From NCBI RefSeq assembly GCF_018314255.1, contig NZ_CP073066.1:1054001-1118000 (forward strand): a DNA stretch of 64,000 nt, given 5' to 3'. The notes beneath the pieces are model-generated. The model was given only the letters and a program-made list of their open reading frames with translations, had not been told where the DNA came from and searched no databases. The position numbers and the translations under genes are program-made. This DNA is from Lentilactobacillus buchneri (lineage in GTDB: Bacteria; Bacillota; Bacilli; Lactobacillales; Lactobacillaceae). How positions within the stretch are numbered: the stretch's first letter is position 1; each line of letters opens with the position of its first letter. Shown piece after piece: positions 16,078 to 23,030 of this stretch.

Positions 16078-16482
16078 TTAGTCAGCTGACATGTAACGTC
16101 CTTTGGTAATTTGTGATGAAAGAACGTAACCATAGCCCTTAACATATAAGAATGTCTTAGCCTTGGATGTCTTAGTTGCAGCGACTGTGACCGAACGGGT
16201 AACACTATATGTCATTGGTTTGGTCAATTTACCTTTAGGTGTAAAGGTTACCTTGCCAGCATCGGCATAGAAGAAGCCCTTATATAAGGTAATGTTCTTC
16301 TTAATGTGATATGCACGCGCCTTGAAGTTCTTAACACCGTTCTTAGCAATAGTGTAAGTGGTACCTTTGGTCTTGGCTGCAGTCGTGGTCGGTGTTGTTG
16401 CGGCTGATACGGCCAATGGGGCTGCAAAAGCAAGTGGTAATGCCAGTGAAGCTACGGTAATGATTGTTGCAAATTTTTTCAT
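16078..16482 (-). CDS. Secreted protein of unknown function
   Basis: A 134-residue exported protein with a clear signal peptide (MKKFATIITVASLALPLAFA, cleavage near VSAAT). The mature part is basic and beta-rich, with a Thr/Ala-rich start and YVKGYGYVLSS near the end; it resembles the short SH3-like or surface-associated domains of lactobacilli, but I do not recognise a family. ATG 16482 is preferred over ATG 16488 for spacing from GGGAGG. A strong promoter lies upstream. It is probably an abundant wall-associated or released protein. Confidence 0.75.
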   Translation of the reverse strand: MKKFATIITVASLALPLAFAAPLAVSAATTPTTTAAKTKGTTYTIAKNGVKNFKARAYHIKKNITLYKGFFYADAGKVTFTPKGKLTKPMTYSVTRSVTVAATKTSKAKTFLYVKGYGYVLSSQITKGRYMSAD

Positions 16483-16513
16483 AATCATGCTACCTCCCTA
16501 AAAGATTAAACTC

Positions 16514-16541
16514 ATTATGCCACGTTACAGGATGATGTCAA
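16514..16541 (-). promoter_or_regulatory. Promoter of the secreted-protein gene
   Basis: TTGACA (16541-16536), 16 bp spacer, CATAAT (16519-16514) on the minus strand, 25 bp upstream of the GGGAGG. The stretch 16542-16783 holds no gene or clear signal. Confidence 0.75.
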
Positions 16542-16783
16542 TGAAATGTTGGTGTAACATTTTCACCTTTACCAAATATTAAGTTAGCGGTTACCATTTG
16601 ATTATGCACAATCTTATTAGTGATGAATAGACTGATATAACAATGTTTCATTAATGTAAAATTCACAAACTCGTATATCAATCTTCGCCTAATTGTCGTA
16701 ATCGTTTTGTAACATTAGCAACTCATTCACAGGTCCGGCAGCGTTTCAGTTTCTTTTAATTCTGAGCGCCACGAAGCAAACGT

Positions 16784-16822
16784 AAAAAAGCGGCCAAATC
16801 ATTGTAAAGATTTGACCACTTT
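16784..16822 (-). terminator. Terminator of the pyruvate oxidase gene
   Basis: On the minus strand AGTGGTCAAATC pairs with GATTTGGCCGCT (two G-U pairs), followed by TTTTTT. Confidence 0.8.
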
Positions 16823-16842
16823 CATACGAACTCATATATCGA

Positions 16843-18597
16843 CTACTTTTCCTTTGAACGCAGCAGTTCTTCCAATGATGGTTGTTGCTTGCGATCAATG
16901 TGATATTGCTTTGCAAATCCTTCAGCGGTCTCTTCACCGTACTTTTGAGCATCCAACGGCATAAAGGCAGTTGCGACCGGATCGTCCTGCTTGATCTTGG
17001 CATCGATAACGATTGGCTTTTGATTGCCAGAGGCCTGCAGATCCTTGATCTTAGCAAAGACCTCATCGAGATCCTTAATGCTCTTGACAGTGAAGCCAAT
17101 TGCACCCAAGCCTTCAGCAACTTTGGCCCAGTCAGCATCGTTCAAGTCAACACCGTAGAAGTGTTGCTTGGTCTGCATTTGTTCGTACCAGATAAAGCCG
17201 AAGCGGTCATTTGAGAAGACCACGTTGATCACTGGCAGCTTGTAGCGAACTTCAGTCAAAATGTCTGGGGCGACCATGGCAAAACCACCATCACCAGAGA
17301 GTGACCAAGCTTGCGCATCTGGAACGCTCAAAGCACCAGCAAGACCGCCAGGAAGGCCAAAGCCCATGGTTGCAAACAATCCGGAAATTGCGAAGCGTTG
17401 GTTCTTGTTCATTGGCAGGCCACGGACACCCCACTCTGAAACATTTCCAGTATCGACAGCATAGGTATCGTTAGGACCAGCCAACTCGGCAATCTTCTTG
17501 GTAACTGATTCGGCGTTCAAACCATCGCTGTCATCATCAGCCAATTGCTCGAGCCATTTGTCCCAGTTCTGCTTATTCTCTTGGTTGGCTTCGAGCCAAG
17601 CATCTTTTGGCCGACTCTCACCAGTATTAATCATTGCTTGTAAGTAACTCTTGGCGTCAGCGATAACGGCGTAATCAACGTCGATTCGTTTACCAATATC
17701 GTAAGGGTTATTGTTGACTTGGATCATCTTGGTATCTTGTGGCCAATAGTTGGCAAATGGATACTCTGAAGCTAAGAATAAGATCAAATCGGCGTTTTGA
17801 ATCGCCTCAAATCCTGACTTAGTGCCCAGACGGCCAGTCGCTCCGACAAAGTTAGGATGGTCGGTGCTGATCACACCGGTGGCTGGCACACTGTTCATCA
17901 CAGGAATGTTAAACTGCTCAGAGAACTTGGTTAAGGTGTCGCGAGCGCCCAACAAGCCACGGCCTGCATAAATCAATGGGTGCTTGGCTTCTTTAATCAT
18001 CTTCAAAGTGTCGTCGACAGCTTTCGGATCCACGCTCTGTTTGAAATCGTCAGCAACCGTTAATGGCGTGCGAGTTGGTGTGTAATCAATTTCTTGAGAG
18101 GTTAAGTCTTCTGGCAAGATAACCACGGCAACACCCTTTTGGCGATAAGCTTCCTTGATTGCTTGGTTAACAACGTAAGGAATCTGATCAGCGGTTGTGA
18201 CTTGTTTGTTATAAACCGAAACGTCGCTGAACATCGGGGTTTCATCCATTTCCTGGAAGTAATTGGTATTCATTGTTGGCTGTGGCACTTGGCCAACTAA
18301 CGCCAACACTGGAACATGGTCCATTTTGGCATCATATAATCCGTTGAATAAGTGTGTTGCACCAGGGCCGGCTGAACCAAATGCGACACCGATTTTTCCG
18401 GTGAATTTGGCATCAGCAGAAGCTGCAATGGCGCCAACCTCTTCATGACGGACCTGAATATACTTCATTTTATCTTTTTCAAGGTAGAGTCCTTCGACAG
18501 TATGATTAATTGAGCCGCCGGGAATTCCATAGACGTGGTCCACGCCCCAGTCTTCAAGTACTTTAACTAAAGCTTGTCCTGCAATCATCTTAGTCAT
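16843..18597 (-). CDS. pox: Pyruvate oxidase
   Basis: A 584-residue thiamine-diphosphate and FAD enzyme that turns pyruvate, phosphate and O2 into acetyl phosphate, CO2 and H2O2. The family pattern is clear: N-terminal WGVDHVYGIPGGSIN, QVRHEEVGAIAASADAKFTG with the ThDP Glu, FGSAGPGATHLFNGLYDA, and the C-terminal GDGGFAMVAPDILTEV ThDP/Mg site. Similarity to Lactiplantibacillus Pox is strong over the whole length, so acetolactate synthase is less likely. ATG 18597 follows AAGGAG; the Met at 18615 overlaps that site. A cre-like site upstream suggests catabolite control. It gives extra ATP through acetate kinase under air. Confidence 0.92.
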   Translation of the reverse strand: MTKMIAGQALVKVLEDWGVDHVYGIPGGSINHTVEGLYLEKDKMKYIQVRHEEVGAIAASADAKFTGKIGVAFGSAGPGATHLFNGLYDAKMDHVPVLALVGQVPQPTMNTNYFQEMDETPMFSDVSVYNKQVTTADQIPYVVNQAIKEAYRQKGVAVVILPEDLTSQEIDYTPTRTPLTVADDFKQSVDPKAVDDTLKMIKEAKHPLIYAGRGLLGARDTLTKFSEQFNIPVMNSVPATGVISTDHPNFVGATGRLGTKSGFEAIQNADLILFLASEYPFANYWPQDTKMIQVNNNPYDIGKRIDVDYAVIADAKSYLQAMINTGESRPKDAWLEANQENKQNWDKWLEQLADDDSDGLNAESVTKKIAELAGPNDTYAVDTGNVSEWGVRGLPMNKNQRFAISGLFATMGFGLPGGLAGALSVPDAQAWSLSGDGGFAMVAPDILTEVRYKLPVINVVFSNDRFGFIWYEQMQTKQHFYGVDLNDADWAKVAEGLGAIGFTVKSIKDLDEVFAKIKDLQASGNQKPIVIDAKIKQDDPVATAFMPLDAQKYGEETAEGFAKQYHIDRKQQPSLEELLRSKEK

Positions 18598-18776
18598 CAA
18601 CAAAATCTCCTTCATTTAGATATCATGTAATGGTGAAACACCAATATATCTTTGGTTCAATTATTAAGTATAGGCATGCTGAAAATGGAATGCCAGCATT
18701 TAGACTTACTTTTCGTAAGTATAACCAGTTGGTTTAATGTAAACTTGAAAACGATAAATGACGTCATTATAAATAG
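18598..18776 (-). promoter_or_regulatory. pox upstream region with cre-like site and palindromes
   Basis: TGAAAACGATAAAT at 18746-18759 differs from the catabolite responsive element consensus at one key base. ACTTAC-N5-GTAAGT lies at 18704-18720, and a nested palindrome (ATGCTG...CAGCAT) at about 18676-18699. TATACT boxes occur near 18669 and 18721. Together they suggest CcpA plus a second regulator at this promoter. Confidence 0.45.
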
Positions 18777-18816
18777 AAAAAGTGTTGGGCATTTTCAGAT
18801 GTCCAACACTTTTTTC
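18777..18816. terminator. Intrinsic terminator
   Basis: AAAAAGTGTTGG pairs with CCAACACTTTTT around a GCATTTTCAGATGT interior; on the minus strand it closes the alpha/beta hydrolase gene. Confidence 0.88.
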
Positions 18817-18831
18817 AGTTGATTTGCATGG

Positions 18832-19779
18832 TTAAAAATAAGTTCTCAGAAATTCCTGAACCCGCCGCTTATAAGCCACCGGATCATACCAGAAACTCTC
18901 GGCATGCGTGGCGTTTGGGACAATCCAGATTTGCTTGGGTGCGTGGGTGGCTTGGTAGTTCTCGTAAGCCATGTGGGCCGGCACATAAGTGTCTTTGCCG
19001 CCATGGATAAATAGAATTGGCCGTTTGTTCTTGGCCAGCTGTTTGACCGATGAAGCACTGTTGAGGCCAAATCCGGCAGCCCGTTTGTTAATTTCACTCA
19101 CCATTGGTTCAACCGGATATTCCGGGAGATGATACTGTTTCTTCAACAGATAAGTGAGTTCTTCCTTAATGCTTGAATAGCCGCAATCGGCAATGATGGC
19201 TTTGACCTGAGTAGGCAGGCGTTCACCCGACAGCATTTCCACCGTCGCACCACCCATACTGACGCCGAAAAGTAAGATTTTACCGTCTTCGCCAACGTGG
19301 TCAATGACTTGATCGATCCACTTCAGGTAATCCAAACGATCCAGCCAGCCAAAACTGATGTATTTGCCGGCACTCTCACCATGCCCACGGTCATCGGGTG
19401 TCAGGACATTAAAGCCCATTTCGTGAAACATTTTGGCGTAATTGGCCATTGTTTCCCGGTTCCCCTTATACCCATGGGCAATGATGACCGTCTTCTTGGA
19501 AATGCCCTCGGCCGGAATGTAGGTTGCCACCATCCGCTTGTCGGGATCATTGCGGTTCAAATACCATTCTTCAGAGGGCATTTGATGGAACCAATCCACA
19601 TATTGATAGTAGAGATCGGCGTACTGCTGCTTTTCTTTCGAAGTTTCAGGGACATAATCGACCCGCTTAAACGCGATGTCAAAGAGTTTGAGACTAACCC
19701 AAAAACTGCCGGCAGTAATAGCCGTCAGCGGTAAAATCAGTGTTTTGAATTTTGATGGTTTGATGTTTGCTAATTTCAT
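18832..19779 (-). CDS. Alpha/beta hydrolase, membrane-anchored
   Basis: A 315-residue serine hydrolase of the YhfP/Hydrolase_4 type. A hydrophobic N-terminal segment (about 12-35, KTLILPLTAITAGSFWVSL) is an uncleaved signal anchor. The fold starts at KKTVIIAHGYKGNRE; the nucleophile Ser is in FGVSMGG, the acid in HGGKDTYVP and the His in NATHAESF. The length and anchor match a large lactobacillar family of cinnamoyl esterase-like or acylglycerol lipase-like hydrolases with unknown substrates. ATG 19779 follows AAGGGGGA. It is monocistronic. Confidence 0.88.
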   Translation of the reverse strand: MKLANIKPSKFKTLILPLTAITAGSFWVSLKLFDIAFKRVDYVPETSKEKQQYADLYYQYVDWFHQMPSEEWYLNRNDPDKRMVATYIPAEGISKKTVIIAHGYKGNRETMANYAKMFHEMGFNVLTPDDRGHGESAGKYISFGWLDRLDYLKWIDQVIDHVGEDGKILLFGVSMGGATVEMLSGERLPTQVKAIIADCGYSSIKEELTYLLKKQYHLPEYPVEPMVSEINKRAAGFGLNSASSVKQLAKNKRPILFIHGGKDTYVPAHMAYENYQATHAPKQIWIVPNATHAESFWYDPVAYKRRVQEFLRTYF

Positions 19780-19871
19780 TGATTTTTGTTAATCCCCCTT
19801 AAACGTTAGTATTAATAGTAGTTACTCGTTGGAATGAAGTCAAACGACTTTACTTTTGTTTAACAAAAACA

Positions 19872-19930
19872 AAAACTCTTCCAAGTATCAGGGAATTTTC
19901 CGCTTCCACAGATATTAAAAGAGTTTTCTT
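19872..19930 (+). other. Stem-loop in the hydrolase/pheA intergenic region
   Basis: AAAACTCTT (19872-19880) pairs with AAGAGTTTT (19919-19927), followed by CTTTCATTTTT. It could be a terminator of a short upstream transcript or an attenuator of pheA; no leader peptide with Phe codons was seen. Confidence 0.45.
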
Positions 19931-19960
19931 TCATTTTTATCATTATTTCGAAATCCAGTG

Positions 19961-19984
19961 TGAGATAATAACAGCATTATCTCA
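19961..19984 (+). promoter_or_regulatory. 24-bp inverted repeat upstream of pheA
   Basis: TGAGATAAT (19961-19969), 6-bp spacer, ATTATCTCA (19976-19984): perfect 9-bp arms ending 25 bp before the pheA start and covering the likely -10 (GATAAT). It is a candidate operator for an aromatic amino acid regulator. Confidence 0.6.
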
Positions 19985-20009
19985 ATTCCAACGACAAGGT
20001 GGTTATATC

Positions 20010-20852
20010 ATGAAATTTTCAGTCCTCGGGCCAGCCGGCACCTTTGCCGACGCAGCCGCGAAAGCTTATCTTAAAACCCAGCCATTAACCAACGTGACTT
20101 TTGACTATCATCCCACTTTCGATCAAGTCTACCAAGCCGTTTCCGGCGACAACCTTGGTTTATTGCCATTAGAAAACCAGCTTGACGGTTATGTGTCCGC
20201 AACCCTTCAACGCCTGCAGACCGCCAACGTCACGGAAATCGGCGAAGTCACCATTCCAGTTGATTTTGGCCTGGTAGCAAACGTTGCTGATTTACAACAA
20301 ATTAAACGACTTTATGTTCAATTCAAGACTGAGGGTCAGTGCCAGAAGTTATTGTCAACCATCCCCAACGTGCAAATCATCACCACATCATCAAACATGA
20401 TTTCACTGGAGAAGTTCCAGTCCGGCCAGCCGGGCGACGCGGCGATCATCCCCCAATCGCAGATGGGCGATTTATCCGCACCGTTAATGATGGATAATGT
20501 CGCAGACCAAGACGATAACAGCACGCGGTTCATTGTGTTCAAATCAAGACGAGCGCACCTGGATAGGCTTGCCCAGCAAACATTAGTGACTGACCAGTTC
20601 AAGGCACCACTATTTGTCACGCCGGCTTTCAACGATCACCCGGGAACCCTCTACAACATTCTCGGCTACTTTGCGGCCAGCCAATTAAATCTGGTGGCAT
20701 TAATGTCCTTGCCGACCAAAACGCAGTTAGGGGTCTATTCATTTTATCTCGAAGTCTCTGGAACCCGTGATCAGCAAGCTGATCTCTTTAAGACGCTTGA
20801 GCGAATGGCTGCCAATTATCAGGTTCATCCCCTCGGCTACTATGCTGTCTGA
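20010..20852 (+). CDS. pheA: Prephenate dehydratase
   Basis: A 280-residue enzyme converting prephenate to phenylpyruvate in phenylalanine synthesis. The catalytic domain (1 to about 180) opens with VLGPAGTFAD and holds NSTRFIVF with the key Thr-Arg-Phe. A C-terminal ACT domain (about 195-278) has HPGTLYNILGYFAASQLNL; the usual ESRP regulatory motif is replaced by SLPTK, so Phe feedback may be altered. It is the monofunctional form (no chorismate mutase). ATG follows AAGGTGG. Other shikimate genes are not nearby. Its 3' end overlaps that of the convergent panE-like gene by 13 bp. Confidence 0.92.
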   Translation: MKFSVLGPAGTFADAAAKAYLKTQPLTNVTFDYHPTFDQVYQAVSGDNLGLLPLENQLDGYVSATLQRLQTANVTEIGEVTIPVDFGLVANVADLQQIKRLYVQFKTEGQCQKLLSTIPNVQIITTSSNMISLEKFQSGQPGDAAIIPQSQMGDLSAPLMMDNVADQDDNSTRFIVFKSRRAHLDRLAQQTLVTDQFKAPLFVTPAFNDHPGTLYNILGYFAASQLNLVALMSLPTKTQLGVYSFYLEVSGTRDQQADLFKTLERMAANYQVHPLGYYAV

Positions 20853-21841
20853 GCTGCTGGGGCCTCCTGCTTAGCCTTGATGGCACGTTGCTTGGCCAAA
20901 TTCTGACGATGAAATTCTGCCAGGTGAACAGCTTGGGTAACAAACAAATGGGTGCTGGCTTCATAATGGTATTTACGGCCAAGTTCGGCAATGTAGCCGT
21001 TAATGTAATCAACTTCAGTTGGCCGGTCCTTAATCATATCCTGATACATTGATGGGTAATGAAGCGGCATATCGATTCGGGTGTTGTGGTCAAGGGCAGC
21101 CATTTCTTCGTCACGGCTGGAAACTAATTTGATATCAGCTCGGGCACAAATGTCATAGGCTTCATCAATCAATTGCCGGCCCATTTGATAAGCCCCTTTG
21201 AAGTTGCCAAATTCACCCATTGGTAACTCGAACATGGTACAAATCGTGTTAATAACTGAGTTAAAGATAACCTTGGTCATCAAAGTTCCGGTGAAGTCAT
21301 CCGTTAAGGTTGGGTTCATCTTGGCTTTTTGCAGTTCATCGAAGAGTGCCTGGCACATTGCGTCCGGCTTTTCGTTGAGTGGGCACATGTTCATCTTGCC
21401 GGCACCCCGCTTACCCATGAAGTCAACCTCGCCGGGACCGGGAAGCACGGTCGCAATTAACGCGGTTCCGCCAATGATTTTGTCATCAGCGAAGTACTTC
21501 TGTAGTTTTTCAATGTGGCCCATCCCATTCATCGCAGTGAAGGCGTATTGATCTTCGTGGAAGAAATGTGAACAGCGATCAAGATAATCTTGCAGCTGCA
21601 TTTGTTTGGTAAAGAAAATAAACATGTCCGGATGGCCATCAAAGGTTTCTGGGGTTTCCAATTTAATCTTAGTCAAATGGCGGTCCTTATGATCACGCAT
21701 CACATATACACCACCCTGTTCACGAATCTTGTCGATATGTGGCTGCCATGTATCGATAAATGTGACATCGTTGCCAGCCTCTTGCAGTAAAATACCATAT
21801 CGTAATCCCATTGCGCCTGCACCAATCATTGCAAACTTCAT
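20840..21841 (-). CDS. panE: Ketopantoate reductase-family (ApbA/PanE) 2-oxo acid reductase
   Basis: A 333-residue NADPH-dependent reductase. The Rossmann site is AMIGAGAMGLRYG (4-16), the catalytic Lys is in TKVIFNSVINTI, and the C-terminal ketopantoate reductase domain follows (MPLHYPSMYQDM, PTEVDYINGYI). ATG 21841 follows GGAG by 10 bp; the upstream GTG is too close to that site. It is preceded by a T-box whose specifier reads GUA (Val). In Lactococcus a PanE homologue acts as a D-2-hydroxyacid dehydrogenase on branched-chain oxo acids; valine control favours 2-oxoisovalerate or ketopantoate as substrate here. True PanE activity remains possible. Confidence 0.88.
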   Translation of the reverse strand: MKFAMIGAGAMGLRYGILLQEAGNDVTFIDTWQPHIDKIREQGGVYVMRDHKDRHLTKIKLETPETFDGHPDMFIFFTKQMQLQDYLDRCSHFFHEDQYAFTAMNGMGHIEKLQKYFADDKIIGGTALIATVLPGPGEVDFMGKRGAGKMNMCPLNEKPDAMCQALFDELQKAKMNPTLTDDFTGTLMTKVIFNSVINTICTMFELPMGEFGNFKGAYQMGRQLIDEAYDICARADIKLVSSRDEEMAALDHNTRIDMPLHYPSMYQDMIKDRPTEVDYINGYIAELGRKYHYEASTHLFVTQAVHLAEFHRQNLAKQRAIKAKQEAPAAQTA

Positions 21842-21879
21842 AAAAACCACACTCCAATTTTCTATTTTATTTTTGACTG

Positions 21880-22166
21880 AAAAAAGCGCCCCTAATCTTA
21901 TCTCTAAGATTAAGGGCGCTTTCGCGTGTTACCACCTAAATTCACGATCTGCTCACACAAATCGTCTCATCATGTACGGCCATTGCTGACGATACACTGG
22001 CACTTTAAGGGGTGCACACCGAAGATACTCATCACTTCGCATCTACTGCTTAGAGGCTACTTTCAATTCGATCACCATCATCCCTTCTCACTTAACGGGA
22101 CTCCCTGAAATGGTTAGACGAATCTACTCTCCTCATCGCTGCATTTTTTCAATCAAATTTTAATGT
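21880..22166 (-). ncRNA. T-box riboswitch, valine-type, controlling panE-like gene
   Basis: In stem I, AGTAGATTCG pairs with CGAATT, and GAAA is followed by GTA at 22060-22058, then GCCTCTAAGCAG, which aligns position by position with the specifier loop of known T-boxes; GUA is a Val codon. The T-box consensus TAGGTGGTAACACGCG is at 21938-21923. The terminator pairs AGCGCCCTTAATCTTA (21920-21905) with its complement, ending in TTTTTT near 21880. The tRNA assignment is made by eye. Confidence 0.92.
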
Positions 22167-22172
22167 GCCTAT

Positions 22173-22201
22173 AATCTAACTCACGAGATTTTAATTGTCA
22201 A
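22173..22201 (-). promoter_or_regulatory. Promoter of the valine T-box transcript
   Basis: TTGACA (22201-22196), 17 bp spacer, TAGATT (22178-22173) on the minus strand. Confidence 0.75.
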
Positions 22202-22291
22202 CCAAAATTTGGAAACTTTTTTTAAAATGCCTGAAGCAGCCTCGGAGAATCCATTTGTAGTCATGGTTTGAAAGAATTTCCGTTTTTCGCG

Positions 22292-22346
22292 TTGACAAGT
22301 GTAACCTTTGGCGATAAGATATAGACAATTAAAGTTTACACATGTA
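22292..22346 (+). promoter_or_regulatory. Copper operon promoter with two CopY boxes
   Basis: TTGACA (22292-22297), 17 bp spacer, TAAGAT (22315-22320). GACAAGTGTA (22294-22303) and TACACATGTA (22337-22346) both fit the CopY operator consensus KACANNTGTA; one overlaps the -35 box and the other lies just after the start point, with centres 43 bp apart. CopY-type, copper-relieved repression is strongly implied, but copY is not in the window. Confidence 0.88.
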
Positions 22347-22373
22347 GATTTTGGACGAATGGGAGATGGGTTT

Positions 22374-22742
22374 TTGAAAATAGTTGTTTTAATTGCTGGA
22401 TTAGCCTTGATTGGTTTTATCGGCTGGTGGTTCTTCGGCAAGCACCAAGTTGCTCAAACCAACGCCAAGGTTAACGATGATCAGCAAATCGTCGATGTTG
22501 AGGTCAAAGGTGGCTATTCACCGGAAGTGGTTGTGTTGAAGCAAGGCGTTCCCGCGACCCTGAACTTTACCCGAACAGATTCATCATCCTGTTTGGATCG
22601 AGTCGTCTTTTCGGACTTTGGAATCAACCAAGCGTTACCGCAGAACCAAAAAGAATCAGTTGAAATCGATACCAGCCAATCCGGAGAGTTCCAACGGGCC
22701 TGCGGAATGGATATGTTTCACGGCAAATTAGTGATTAAATAA
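22374..22742 (+). CDS. cupA: Membrane-anchored cupredoxin-like copper chaperone (CupA-like)
   Basis: A 122-residue protein with one N-terminal membrane helix (about 2-22, KIVVLIAGLALIGFIGWWFF) and a cupredoxin_1 domain (about 40-122). Likely Cu(I) ligands are the Cys of SSCLDRV and the Cys and Met residues of ACGMDMFHG, as in pneumococcal CupA. TTG 22374 is preferred because GGAG lies 8 bp upstream; ATG 22359 is possible, and earlier starts overlap the promoter and CopY boxes. It is first in the copper operon and probably hands Cu(I) to the CopA ATPase at the membrane. Confidence 0.85.
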   Translation: MKIVVLIAGLALIGFIGWWFFGKHQVAQTNAKVNDDQQIVDVEVKGGYSPEVVVLKQGVPATLNFTRTDSSSCLDRVVFSDFGINQALPQNQKESVEIDTSQSGEFQRACGMDMFHGKLVIK

Positions 22743-22757
22743 ATGGAGGAATCAATC

Positions 22758-23030
22758 ATGAATGAAAATAAACAAACAGTTAACGTAACCGTCGCCGGGG
22801 GCTATCAGCCATCTGTCATCAAATTGAAGCAGGGTGTGCCAGCCGAAATCAATTTCAAACGGATTAATGACCAGGGGTGCTTGGATGTTGTCCATTCCAA
22901 TGAACTCGGCTTTTCTGAAGAACTCCCAGTCAACGTCACCAAGACGGTTCAAGTGCCAACGGACCAGGCTGGCGAATTTGGTTTTAGCTGTGGCATGGAC
23001 ATGTTCAAAGGGAAAGTTGAGGTTGTCTAA
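22758..23030 (+). CDS. Soluble cupredoxin-like copper chaperone
   Basis: A 90-residue cytoplasmic cupredoxin_1 domain without a membrane anchor, a paralogue of the gene before it (shared GGYxPxVxxLKQGVPA and [10 protein letters not shown]). Likely Cu(I) ligands are Cys of QGCLDVV, Cys and two Met in CGMDMF. ATG 22758 follows TGGAGGAATC. Its stop overlaps the copA start (TAATG), indicating translational coupling. It takes the place that a CopZ HMA-type chaperone or an N-terminal metal domain of CopA would fill in other bacteria. Confidence 0.85.
   Translation: MNENKQTVNVTVAGGYQPSVIKLKQGVPAEINFKRINDQGCLDVVHSNELGFSEELPVNVTKTVQVPTDQAGEFGFSCGMDMFKGKVEVV

Noticed and set aside
16843-18597. Acetolactate synthase
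   Set aside because: Full-length similarity is to pyruvate oxidase, no small subunit gene follows, though alsD elsewhere in the window raised the option.
22308-22373. Earlier start for the CupA-like gene
   Set aside because: It would begin inside the promoter and run through a CopY box; ribosome sites favour 22374 or 22359.
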